Assembly (NCBI GenBank): GCA_030629475.1
Contig: DAOVOU010000031.1
Coordinates: 1 to 11,342, forward strand
Length of the DNA: 11,342 bases
Direction: 5' to 3'
From: Desulfobacterales bacterium
GTDB lineage: Bacteria > Desulfobacterota > Desulfobacteria > Desulfobacterales > C00003060
The notes beneath the pieces were generated by a model that worked only from the letters and a program-made list of their open reading frames with translations, was not told where the DNA came from and searched no databases. Each line of letters opens with the position of its first letter. Within the stretch, counting starts at the first letter, position 1. Position numbers and translations under genes: made by a program. Positions 1 through 6,678 of the stretch are shown here, piece by piece.

Positions 1-154
1 CCACAGGGATTCGGTCGGAATGTGTGAGAGAAACCTTTAACCGATTCGTCGGTAAGCGAAAAAGAGAGATTGCTTCACTTCGCCCCCCGGGCCGGAGGCT
101 CGCAATGACAGCAACCCGAGTTTTTTTGAGAAGTTGCATTTCCGAAACGTGCAA
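1..154. repeat. Downstream spacer with ATTGC-type dispersed inverted repeat
   Basis: This is the 3' flank of the transporter ATPase gene; I see no gene in it. Positions 69-106 start with ATTGC and end with its complement GCAAT, and enclose a GC-rich core with imperfect self-complementarity, so the stretch can fold as a hairpin. The right end (GCTCGCAATGACA) is shared, in the opposite orientation, with a second copy near 4897-4920. Elements of this look (GTCATTGCGAGC...GAAGCAATC) are recognisable as dispersed intergenic repeats in many bacteria. Closer to the gene, 134-154 can form a small stem-loop (TTGCA/TGCAA with inner TTTC/GAAA), but no T-run follows it on the minus strand, so I do not call it an intrinsic terminator. 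Confidence 0.5.
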
Positions 155-1219
155 TCAGAGCCTGCACCCCTTATGGAAAATATGCACCCGGCCAGGATCG
201 ATGGTCAGGGGGATGACCTGGCCCGGCTCGAAGGCAGCCTCCTTGGGGACGCACACCGTCAGGCCCTCCTGACCGAGACGGGCGTGGATGTACTTCTCCG
301 AGCCCACGTTGCTCAGCATCTCCACCTTCGCCTCCAGCACCGTAGTCCCACCCTGACCGATTCTGATGTCCTCAGGACGGATGCCCAGCTCCACTTTGCC
401 TTCCTCAAGGTTGATCTGAAGCCCCCCGAGGTCCAATGAAAAGCCAGGCCCCTGGAAATGGGTGCGACCATCTTTGCGTACGAGCCTTCCTTGATAAAGG
501 TTCATCTCGGGTGATCCGATAAAGGTGGCCACAAAGGTGTCCACAGGCCGCGCGTAGATGGTCTCCGGCCTATCGATCTGGCGCACCTTGCCATCACGCA
601 TAACCACCACCCTGTCACCAAGGGTCATGGCCTCTACCTGGTCGTGGGTGACGTATACGATGGTACCCTTGATCTGACGGTGCATCCGCTTGAGCTCCAG
701 CCGGACGCTGGACCGCAGGCGGGCATCCAGGTTACTCAAGGGCTCGTCGAGCAGGAAGAGCTTGGGCTTACGCACCATGGCCCGACCCATGGCCACCCGC
801 TGCCGCTGGCCACCCGAGAGTTCCCGGGGTTTTCGATCCAGGAGATCCTCGATTCCCAGGAGCCGGGCTGTTTCCAGGACCTGCTTGTGGATGGTTGGCT
901 TGGGGACTCCACGCATCCGAAGCCCGAAGCTCAGGTTCCGGGACACCGTCATGTGGGGATAAAGGGCATAGCTCTGGAAGACCATGGCCACATCCCGGTC
1001 CCGTGGGGCGAGTCGGTCCACAGGTTCACCATCCAGAAGTACCGTGCCCTCATCCTGGGGGATAAGGCCGGCAATAATATTGAGCAGTGTGCTCTTCCCA
1101 CAGCCCGAAGGCCCCAGAAGCACGCAGAACTCCCCATCCTCCACGTGCAGATCCACGCCGGAGAGAGCCACGACCTTACCAAATCGCTTGGTAATTGCTT
1201 TCAGACTGAGAGATGCCAT
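155..1219 (-). CDS. Sugar ABC transporter ATP-binding protein (MalK/UgpC type)
   Basis: Cytoplasmic ATPase subunit that powers a CUT1-type carbohydrate importer. In its 354 residues I see the full ABC set: Walker A GPSGCGKST (36-44), Q-loop Gln82, signature LSGGQ (134-138), Walker B LFLLDEP (154-160), D-loop SNLD (162-165) and switch His192 in the YVTHDQ motif. The C-terminal 120 residues, with the LGIRPEDI stretch at 278-285, fit the OB-fold/TOBE regulatory domain of MalK, UgpC and MsmK; the length is usual for that group. The start ATG is preceded by a modest purine-rich AAGAAG about 9 bases away. It is the last gene of the importer cluster, 212 bases after the second permease, and that gap holds an inverted octamer repeat. 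The substrate cannot be read from this subunit, since such ATPases are often shared between importers. Confidence 0.95.
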   Translation of the reverse strand: MASLSLKAITKRFGKVVALSGVDLHVEDGEFCVLLGPSGCGKSTLLNIIAGLIPQDEGTVLLDGEPVDRLAPRDRDVAMVFQSYALYPHMTVSRNLSFGLRMRGVPKPTIHKQVLETARLLGIEDLLDRKPRELSGGQRQRVAMGRAMVRKPKLFLLDEPLSNLDARLRSSVRLELKRMHRQIKGTIVYVTHDQVEAMTLGDRVVVMRDGKVRQIDRPETIYARPVDTFVATFIGSPEMNLYQGRLVRKDGRTHFQGPGFSLDLGGLQINLEEGKVELGIRPEDIRIGQGGTTVLEAKVEMLSNVGSEKYIHARLGQEGLTVCVPKEAAFEPGQVIPLTIDPGRVHIFHKGCRL

Positions 1220-1275
1220 GCTCGGATCTTCTTCAAATTATATGGTAGCCCAGATGAATGCTCTTTGTTTATGGG

Positions 1276-1396
1276 GTGATGGAGTATTGGAGTAATGGAG
1301 TAATGCAATAGAGTCCAGCAAAAAACTTATGAAACTCAAATACCTATTCCTCCATAGTCAGTACTCCAGTACTCCATCACTCCAATACTCCGTGAC
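1276..1396. repeat. Inverted pair of octamer tandem repeats (GGAGTAAT-like)
   Basis: The spacer between the second permease and the ATPase contains an 8-base tandem array (TGGAGTAT/TGGAGTAA units) at 1276-1305. An opposing array of the complementary units (ACTCCAGT, ACTCCATC, ACTCCAAT) lies at 1359-1395. Read as reverse complement, the second arm matches the first at most positions over about 30 bases, so the transcript can form a long imperfect hairpin with a loop of about 53 bases. It sits between two genes that should be co-expressed, so it may be a processing, stability or attenuation element. It could equally be a neutral repeat product. Confidence 0.7.
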
Positions 1397-1431
1397 CGAT
1401 TATCCATCAAGTATGAAGAGGATATTCATGC

Positions 1432-2280
1432 TCAACCTTTCATGGCCCCGGCGGTCAGGCCCCGGACCAGGCGACGTTCAAAGAAGAAGAACAGGACCAG
1501 AATGGGGATGGTCACCATGACTGAAGCGGCCATCACCAGTTGTTTGGAGAGATGCACGCTCCCTGCAAGCTGCACCACCCCTCTGGATAGAGTAAATTTC
1601 TCCGGGGTATCCAGGAACATGAAGGCAAAGAGAAACTCATTCCAGGCGATCATAAAGGTGTACAGGGCCACGCTGGCCAGGGCCGGGGCGGACAGGGGAA
1701 TGACAATCCGCCAGATTACCCCGATACGGCTGCACCCGTCTACGAGCCCTGCGTGCTCCATCTCAGCGGGCAGCGTCTGGAAGTAGCTCCGGAGCATGTA
1801 CAGGGCCACCGGCAGGGTCTGGGCCAGATACACGAGAATGAGCACATTGATCGAATCCCGCAGCCCCATCCGGGAGAATATCACGTACAAAGGGATCACC
1901 AGGACGATGGCCGGAAACATATAGATGAGCAAGATGCCGTAGGACATAAACCCCTGACCACGAAAATGGAGCCGTGTGACGGCGTAGCCCCCCACCGTGG
2001 CCAGGCTTACAGAGAGCACCACGGTGGCAATGGAGACATAAACGCTGTTGGAGATGTATCGGAGAAAGCCGTGTCTGAAGAGGACTTCATAATAGGCGTG
2101 AAAATCGATTTTTCGAATGTCCAGTCCCAGGTTGGCGGGCTTCAGCACGATCTCCTCCAGAGACTTGAAAGAAGAGACGATCATCCAGTAAAAGGGGAAG
2201 GCCACGATGGCAATGAAGAAGAGGAGACCCACGACCCTGAGAATCCGGATAATGGTTCCCTCCAAACGCTCTCGACTCAT
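1432..2280 (-). CDS. Sugar ABC transporter permease (MalG/UgpE type)
   Basis: Inner-membrane permease, second of the two in this importer, 282 residues. About six membrane segments can be seen (roughly 14-36, 78-102, 113-135, 144-164, 198-220, 248-268). The cytoplasmic EAA loop that docks on the ATPase is at about 173-200, reading EHAGLVDGCSR...IVIPLSAP, with the conserved Gly and the hydrophobic-Pro ending. The short N-terminus with FPFYWMIVSSFK and the C-terminal GLTAGAMKG are typical of the MalG half of CUT1 transporters. Alternative members are LacG or UgpE, and substrate cannot be assigned. The start ATG has only a weak ribosome-binding sequence. The spacer to the first permease (173 bases) contains a heptamer inverted repeat, so the two permeases are not tightly coupled. 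Confidence 0.93.
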   Translation of the reverse strand: MSRERLEGTIIRILRVVGLLFFIAIVAFPFYWMIVSSFKSLEEIVLKPANLGLDIRKIDFHAYYEVLFRHGFLRYISNSVYVSIATVVLSVSLATVGGYAVTRLHFRGQGFMSYGILLIYMFPAIVLVIPLYVIFSRMGLRDSINVLILVYLAQTLPVALYMLRSYFQTLPAEMEHAGLVDGCSRIGVIWRIVIPLSAPALASVALYTFMIAWNEFLFAFMFLDTPEKFTLSRGVVQLAGSVHLSKQLVMAASVMVTIPILVLFFFFERRLVRGLTAGAMKG

Positions 2281-2297
2281 CTCATATATCCATCAAT

Positions 2298-2450
2298 GGA
2301 TTTCGGATTTCGGAATGCGGAATGCGGAATTAAGACCCCAAATCCCAAACGAAAGTTGAGACAGGGCAAATTGATTGTGGACTGTAGACGTCTATTCAAA
2401 CAGGGCATGGGAAGCAAAATCCGCAATCTGAAATCCGAAATCCGAAATAC
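2298..2450. repeat. Inverted pair of heptamer tandem repeats (GGATTTC-like)
   Basis: Between the two permease genes there is an exact 7-base tandem array at 2298-2331 (GGATTTC twice, then GGAATGC twice, then GGAATT). An opposing array at 2416-2450 is built of AAATCCG-type units. The reverse complement of the second arm lines up with the first over roughly 33 bases with a few mismatches, so the region can fold as a hairpin with an 84-base loop. The right arm ends 3 bases before the stop codon of the first permease at 2454. The loop sequence shows no gene or other recognisable site. Confidence 0.72.
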
Positions 2451-2453
2451 TAG

Positions 2454-3407
2454 CTAAGGATCCTTCGCAATCCACCGGAAGTAGATCAAGAGAAAGACGG
2501 ACAGAACCGCAAATAGGACCATGGCTACCGCTGAACTCGCCCCGATGTTGAATTCACCAAATGCATAATCGTATACTTTAATAGTCAAGACCTTGGTTCC
2601 GGCCTGTCCCCTTGTCAGGAGGAAGATATCGTCGAACTTGTTGAAGGTCCAGATGAACCGGAAGAGGAAGAGTGTGGACAAAACCGTGGCGAGCTGCGGC
2701 AGAGTGATGTGGTAAAACCGCTGAAACGGACTCGCCCCGTCCACCGATGCCGCCTGGTAGAGATCATCCGGGATAGCCTGGAGCCGTGCGAGAATAAACA
2801 GGAAGGCAAAGGGAAAGTAACGCCACCCCTCGAAGAGAATCACCGAAGTGAGGGCCAGGGGCAGGCGGACCCTCACCCCCATGAGGTCCAGTTCCCACCA
2901 GCGCTGTGAGAGGAACGGAATCGGTTGGGCAAAGAGACCCCTGTCCACGGCCAGCCAGTTGAGCACACCCAGTTGGGGGTCCAGGATAAAACTCCAGGTG
3001 AAGGCGACAGCCACAACAGGGGCGATATAGGGGGAGATGAAAAGCCCCCTCAGCAAGCCCCGGCCGGGGAATTCTCCATGGACCAGGAGGGCCGCAATCA
3101 ATCCCAGGAGAATGGACAAAGTGCTTCCCGCAACGGTGTAGATCAGTGTCGTCAGAAGGGCCTGCACAAAATCCGGATCACTAAAGACCTTCTGGAAATT
3201 CTCAAGAGCCAGGTTGAACTTGAAAAGGGAAGCCCCTCGAAGATCCCCCAGGGAGACCGGTTTGAGACTCAGCCATACGTTCCAGATCACCGGAAAGATT
3301 ACAAAGGCCAGGACGACTGTGAATGTGGGGACCAACATCCAGAAGGCAAGCCGGGATTCCTGGTTTAAAAGGGTGGGCGTTCGTCTTTTCAATTGACTAT
3401 TGACCAT
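2454..3407 (-). CDS. Sugar ABC transporter permease (MalF/UgpA type)
   Basis: First permease of the importer, 317 residues in the inner membrane. It has the longer N-terminus usual for MalF/UgpA/LacF: a first membrane segment at about 20-46, then segments near 86-108, 122-142, 182-208, 238-258 and 292-312. The ATPase-docking EAA loop is at about 216-239 (LYQAASVDGASPFQRFYHITLPQL), with the expected Ala-Ala, Gly and Leu-Pro positions. The ATG overlaps the end of the binding-protein gene by 11 bases, which implies translational coupling. The GGAGG that should serve this gene abuts the ATG with no spacing, so a TTG at 3392, right after the upstream stop and 11 bases from GGAGG, is a possible alternative start. 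The start region lies in a GATTGAC-like heptamer stretch very similar to the one at the binding-protein start. Confidence 0.93.
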   Translation of the reverse strand: MVNSQLKRRTPTLLNQESRLAFWMLVPTFTVVLAFVIFPVIWNVWLSLKPVSLGDLRGASLFKFNLALENFQKVFSDPDFVQALLTTLIYTVAGSTLSILLGLIAALLVHGEFPGRGLLRGLFISPYIAPVVAVAFTWSFILDPQLGVLNWLAVDRGLFAQPIPFLSQRWWELDLMGVRVRLPLALTSVILFEGWRYFPFAFLFILARLQAIPDDLYQAASVDGASPFQRFYHITLPQLATVLSTLFLFRFIWTFNKFDDIFLLTRGQAGTKVLTIKVYDYAFGEFNIGASSAVAMVLFAVLSVFLLIYFRWIAKDP

Positions 3408-3411
3408 CCTC
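3391..3411. repeat. Short heptamer stretch spanning binding-protein stop and permease start
   Basis: The plus strand reads AATTGAC then TATTGAC, followed by CATCCTC. Bases 3398-3411 match 4791-4804 (GATTGACCATTCTC) at 12 of 14 positions. In both places the minus strand gives a start codon followed by Val-Asn (MVNSQ for the permease, MVNHQS for the binding protein). Here the same bases also provide the last codons (Gly-Gln) and stop of the binding protein. Confidence 0.5.
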
Positions 3412-4800
3412 CAACGCCTTCACCCGCTCGTCCATCATCCGGGCGGCATCCTTTGCGCTAAGTTCATTATTGAGGAATCGTTTAAGGATCTCGGGAATAA
3501 TCTTTGTTCCATAGATCTTGGAGACAAGGGCCCCTCTCCCCTCGGCAAATCCCCAGCGATCAAAACCCTCCACCCCGGCTACAATGGTTTTCACTACGTC
3601 CATCCCGTAAAACTCGGAGATCCTGGCCCTTGTTGTCACCCCGAACTCGAGATCCTTCCACCCTTCAATGAAGCAGTTCGGCGCGTCCCTGGTCCCCTTG
3701 CGCACGGGCAATTTACCCTCTGCCGCCATGCCTAACCACCTCAGGTACCCCTCGTTAAGCAGAAATTCGACCCATTGTTTGGCTGAGGCATTGTGTGCAT
3801 CCCGGGTGATCCCCAGGTAGTTTATCTGGCCGTATTGAGCGGCCCCTTTGGGGCCCTGAATGATGGTCACGAAGCCGGTATTCCTTGCCAGGAATCCCGA
3901 TTCTCCTCTGGCGATATCAGGGACCACGGGCTGATCCCGCCGAAGCCCCGAGAGCTCATCCAGGATAAAGGGCGACCAGATGATCATGGCCGCTCGACCG
4001 GAGATATAGTCCATCCGGGTATGGAGCCAGTAGAGGTTCCCGGGTGGGCTGAAACGGGTAAGAGCTTTGTAAAACTTGAGGGTCTGGACCATTTCGGGAG
4101 TGTCCAGGCCGACGTTTCCGGATTTGCCTGTCAGCCTGACGCCATTGGACAACGCAAAGTGCTCGAAAACCTGCTGGGTGTATGTCTCCCCCGGATCGGT
4201 GGCGGCCTCGAAGCCCCAGATCAAAGGCGGATTGTGCAGGGCCCTGGCCGCTTCAAGGATGTGGTCCCAGCGATTCGGCACGGGGAGCCCCTTTTTCTGG
4301 AAGAGGTCCTTGCGGTAAAGGAGAAGCTGGCCCCATCCGTCGATCGGCACAGCGGCATAGCCGTCCGGGACCCGGGCAAGACCCAGGGGCCCCGCGCCAA
4401 AGGTCTCTCTACCCAGGCGATTCACCACCTCCGTGGCGGACCGATCATCCAGAATCCCGGCCTCGGCCCATCCGATGGTGAAATCGATGGGGTGGAAGAG
4501 CACATCGGGCAGCGACCTTGCTGCATAGGCGGCGGTGACCCTCTTTGTCAGGAGATTCTCCTGCACAGGGATCACGCGGACACCGATTCCGGTTTTGCGG
4601 GTGAACGCGCGGGCAATACCCTGCTGGATTTCGAGTCGATCCGCTTCTACTTCCGTGGTCCAGAAGGTGATCTGGTTTTGGGCACCGGCCACTGGAAAGC
4701 TTATTGTGACAAGCCAGAGAATGGTTAAAAGGGATAAGATCGGCCCCTTCTGATCCAAGAGGGATTGACGATTGATGATTGGCGATTGATGATTGACCAT
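3397..4800 (-). CDS. Extracellular sugar-binding protein of ABC importer (family 1)
   Basis: Periplasmic solute-binding protein that captures the substrate and delivers it to the permeases; 467 residues from this start. A hydrophobic signal segment at 21-39 ends in VAGA-Q, a good signal-peptidase I site with no lipobox Cys. The mature part begins QNQITFWTTE, the first strand typical of family 1 sugar binders, and later stretches (LPDVLFHPIDF, GWGQLLLYRKDLFQKKGLPVPNRWD, the RAAMIIWSPF region) fit that fold. The open frame extends to an ATG at 4941, but that part is made of dispersed repeat and covers the putative promoter/operator, so I reject it. The ATG at 4800 lies in a heptamer repeat and has no clear ribosome-binding site; TTG at 4758, giving a compact MDQKGPILSLL signal peptide, is an alternative. 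The ligand is unknown; neighbours indicate a carbohydrate-type importer. Confidence 0.92.
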   Translation of the reverse strand: MVNHQSPIINRQSLLDQKGPILSLLTILWLVTISFPVAGAQNQITFWTTEVEADRLEIQQGIARAFTRKTGIGVRVIPVQENLLTKRVTAAYAARSLPDVLFHPIDFTIGWAEAGILDDRSATEVVNRLGRETFGAGPLGLARVPDGYAAVPIDGWGQLLLYRKDLFQKKGLPVPNRWDHILEAARALHNPPLIWGFEAATDPGETYTQQVFEHFALSNGVRLTGKSGNVGLDTPEMVQTLKFYKALTRFSPPGNLYWLHTRMDYISGRAAMIIWSPFILDELSGLRRDQPVVPDIARGESGFLARNTGFVTIIQGPKGAAQYGQINYLGITRDAHNASAKQWVEFLLNEGYLRWLGMAAEGKLPVRKGTRDAPNCFIEGWKDLEFGVTTRARISEFYGMDVVKTIVAGVEGFDRWGFAEGRGALVSKIYGTKIIPEILKRFLNNELSAKDAARMMDERVKALEDGQ

Positions 4801-4820
4801 TCTCGATTGATGATTGATGG
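4763..4820. repeat. Heptamer tandem array (GATTGAT-like) in the binding-protein leader
   Basis: Eight consecutive 7-base units in strict register run from 4763 to 4818; seven begin GATTG (GATTGAC, GATTGAT or GATTGGC) and one is the variant CATTCTC. The array covers the start region of the binding-protein gene. Because three units equal seven codons, the minus-strand frame reads as a seven-residue repeat (INHQSRM, VNHQSPI, INRQSLL). Residues 1-13 of the binding protein as called here are therefore repeat-derived. Confidence 0.8.
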
Positions 4821-4840
4821 CGGGAACGATCCGACCTACG

Positions 4841-4871
4841 ATTGTAAGCGTTGACAGCGTCCCCGAGTCTA
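4841..4871 (-). promoter_or_regulatory. Putative promoter of the ABC importer operon
   Basis: On the minus strand TACAAT (4846-4841) matches the sigma-70 -10 box at five of six positions. TAGACT (4871-4866) matches the -35 box at four of six, but the spacer is 19 bases, longer than optimal. Transcription would begin near 4834, about 35 bases before the ATG at 4800. The LacI-type operator overlaps the -10 box. The boxes are weak on their own; the overlap with the operator is the main support. Confidence 0.35.
4843..4856. promoter_or_regulatory. LacI/GalR-family operator-like (cre-like) site
   Basis: The 14 bases TGTAAGCGTTGACA fit every position of the pattern TGWNANCGNTNWCA used for CcpA cre sites and related LacI/GalR-family operators, including the central CG. 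The site lies 43 bases upstream of the binding-protein ATG and overlaps the possible -10 box, where a repressor would block transcription. LacI-family repressors commonly control CUT1 sugar importers. No regulator gene is in this window, so the identity of the bound protein is inferred. Confidence 0.55.
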
Positions 4872-4896
4872 CTGTATCATTGTCCAATATCCAGCC

Positions 4897-4930
4897 AGTC
4901 ATTGCGAGCGAAGCGAAGTCCGGACTTGAT
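4897..4930. repeat. Second copy of ATTGCGAGC-type dispersed repeat
   Basis: The plus strand carries GTCATTGCGAGCGAAGCGAAG followed by a small palindrome (AAGTCCGGACTT, 4916-4927). It matches, in opposite orientation, the TCGCAATGAC end of the element at 69-110. In the minus frame it would encode DFASLAMTG, a peptide that arises when this element is translated by overextended gene calls. This is a reason to reject the upstream start of the binding protein at 4941. Confidence 0.55.
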
Positions 4931-4944
4931 TTGTCCTTCAAGAC

Positions 4945-4992
4945 CCATTACTCCATCGCCCCATTACTCCATTACTCCATCGCTCCAATTTT
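4945..4992. repeat. Octamer tandem array (CCATTACT-like) at a gene end
   Basis: Six 8-base units in register (CCATTACT, CCATCGCC, CCATTACT, CCATTACT, CCATCGCT, CCAATTTT) run from 4945 to 4992. The complementary word AGTAATGG is the same one found at 1281-1305. The stop codon of the 537-residue protein (4964-4966) lies inside the array, and its last residues WSDGVME are translated from it. Confidence 0.8.
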
Positions 4993-6577
4993 CTCTCCAG
5001 TATCTGCCAGCTATACATAAAGCGGATACAGCTCCTACGGACTCAATCAGTTCAGGTAGAGATATTCTTTCGTTAAATCCGCCCAGATGTGGCCCGGTAT
5101 AGATAGTGATATTTTGGACTCCTCTCTTGAAACCTTCTGTTTCGTTTTCAGAGCATCCCCTGTCTCCCAAGAACTTTCTGAACTCTTCATCTGACATTTG
5201 CTTTTGGTCTACAACCCTCAATACCTCCTCCATATGGCGATCTACACCCATCTCATCGATCATGCGGGAGGTAAGTTCATCGAAATCAAGAGGGACTTTC
5301 CCGGCAAATTCCGTTCCTACAAAGCCATGGTAATAACTAAGGGAAATCCCCTCGACCAGCTCCTCAAGGAATTGCTTGTCAAAAAGGTCTCGAGCATCCA
5401 TTGGATTGCCTTGCCTGTCTAATCCAACCCTCCCTCTGTCTTTGTTGCGAAAATAACTACCTGCGACCAACAACAGGCTGAATATCTGCGTACCAATATG
5501 GCGGTAAAGTGTTTGACTGAGGCCCTTGAAGGCAATGAGATGTTCGAAGTCCCTTATGCCCGTGATACCAAAATTGGGATAGCAGCAGGAATCAAGCCAC
5601 CTGTCGAGCCTCCCCCCTCGCGGCCATTCATATAAACCATGATCTGCTCTTCTATGCCTTTGAACCCGGTTATGAAAAAGTGGAATCGGAGCAGAATGGA
5701 CAATGCCTAAGAAGGTCAGTTTTCCCAATAACCATGCATTTCTAAATATCACCTCCCTGAATCCTTCCATGGTCAGTCGTCTTTCCATTCTATGCTCGTT
5801 GGGATAGGCAAAATAATCCTTATGGGCAATGAAGCTAATGGCATAACCCTCTGGATGAAGATCTGTTCCCCTGGGCATCCTTACTGGTATATTCTCTAAC
5901 CTGAATAGATATCTTCCCTGAATCTTTATGACCACGGGAATATCAAATCTAACAGGAAATGAATAGCCTCCCGAATATAAATGTTCCATCCAGACCGCTT
6001 CACGATATATGTATTGAACGGAATGTTCTGTGCGGGCCAATTTAACGACTAACAAACTGTCTTCTTTATCAATGGGAACAACTAAACTCCTTCCGATCAG
6101 TGCAGGGGCATCACAGTGCGTGATGCCATTTTCTTCCAGTATCTCCTGCCACTTCACACGGGCTACATCCCCTGTTGTCTCTTCACTGACCTGAGGGCCG
6201 TGAATGGAAATGGGAAGAGAACCGAGGGCACTGGCAGTTGCTCTTTGCGGATCTCCAGCGGCCGCGCCAAGCAGATTCTTTAAGGTACAAATTGCCTCGT
6301 CAGCCATGGGTTCTGCAACGGTATGGACGATAATAGAAGTTAAGGCATCAGCAGTTTCCTTATACAGAAAGAAGGATTGCGTTTGACGAGAGAACCCTGA
6401 ATTCCTAAGAACCCCCTCTAAGGCAAGGATTGTCTCTGACCTGATAATCTCGGGACGGATTCGGATAAGCTCTTGTAAATCACGAACAGCTAAATAAGTG
6501 GCCGTAAAATCCTCGCTTTTTGTCTTCAGAGCGTTTTCTAGAGTAGTCCTCTCTCTTTCAAAATCCCGGGTATTCAT
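4964..6577 (-). CDS. Protein of unknown function, HEAT-like plus possible kinase-like region
   Basis: I do not recognise a named family for this 537-residue, probably cytoplasmic protein; there is no signal peptide and no clear membrane segment. Residues 1-120 are regular amphipathic helices resembling HEAT/ARM repeats. From about 158 there are landmarks reminiscent of protein-kinase-like or IucA/IucC folds: Lys179 in LLVVKLA, Glu193 in YREAVWMEHL, His294 and Asn303 in GIVHSAPIPLFHNR, and Asp343 in GIRDFEHL. Spacing is unusual and no glycine-rich loop or canonical HxD is seen, so an enzymatic role is only a guess. A conserved-looking charged stretch (RADHGLYEWPRGGRLDRW, 310-327) follows the His motif. 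The final eight residues come from an octamer repeat. The gene is more AT-rich than the ABC genes and begins after a heptamer repeat, with only a poor ribosome-binding site, so it may have its own history. Confidence 0.8.
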   Translation of the reverse strand: MNTRDFERERTTLENALKTKSEDFTATYLAVRDLQELIRIRPEIIRSETILALEGVLRNSGFSRQTQSFFLYKETADALTSIIVHTVAEPMADEAICTLKNLLGAAAGDPQRATASALGSLPISIHGPQVSEETTGDVARVKWQEILEENGITHCDAPALIGRSLVVPIDKEDSLLVVKLARTEHSVQYIYREAVWMEHLYSGGYSFPVRFDIPVVIKIQGRYLFRLENIPVRMPRGTDLHPEGYAISFIAHKDYFAYPNEHRMERRLTMEGFREVIFRNAWLLGKLTFLGIVHSAPIPLFHNRVQRHRRADHGLYEWPRGGRLDRWLDSCCYPNFGITGIRDFEHLIAFKGLSQTLYRHIGTQIFSLLLVAGSYFRNKDRGRVGLDRQGNPMDARDLFDKQFLEELVEGISLSYYHGFVGTEFAGKVPLDFDELTSRMIDEMGVDRHMEEVLRVVDQKQMSDEEFRKFLGDRGCSENETEGFKRGVQNITIYTGPHLGGFNERISLPELIESVGAVSALCIAGRYWRENWSDGVME

Positions 6578-6602
6578 CGTACGATCAACCCCACACTATA
6601 TA

Positions 6603-6678
6603 GGATTTTGGATTGCGGATTGCGGATTAGGGTATTAGTGGGAGGTGCGATACGATTTTGGGTTGCGGATTTCAGATC
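6603..6678. repeat. Heptamer repeat cluster (GGATTGC-like) overlapping a stop codon
   Basis: The plus strand shows GGATTTT, GGATTGC, GGATTGC, GGATTAG in strict 7-base register from 6603. A second, looser block follows at 6654-6678 (GATTTTG, GGTTGCG, GATTTCA, GATCCGG). It is the same word family as the array at 2298-2331. The stop codon of the zinc-ribbon/receiver gene (6672-6674) is inside the second block. Confidence 0.65.

Noticed and set aside
24..272. Small plus-strand open frame at the left edge
   Set aside because: It translates the ATTGC-type dispersed repeat (IASLRPPGRRLAMT) and then the antisense of the ATPase gene.
644..1279. Plus-strand open frame of 211 codons
   Set aside because: It is the antisense shadow of the ATPase gene, whose motifs are complete.
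1753..2457. Plus-strand open frame of 234 codons
   Set aside because: It is the antisense of the MalG-type permease running into the heptamer repeats; no domain is seen.
3793..4728. Long plus-strand open frame of 311 codons
   Set aside because: It lies opposite the binding-protein gene, has no recognisable domain, and is rich in Gly/Pro/His as expected for the antisense of a GC-rich gene.
4801..4941. Upstream extension of the binding-protein frame to the ATG at 4941
   Set aside because: The added residues come from a dispersed repeat (DFASLAMTG) and the heptamer array, and the frame would cover the operator/-10 candidate. The signal peptide lies far downstream.
6578..6610. TATAGT box upstream of the 537-residue gene
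   Set aside because: It resembles a -10 box, but I found no acceptable -35 at a suitable distance, so it is not called as a promoter.
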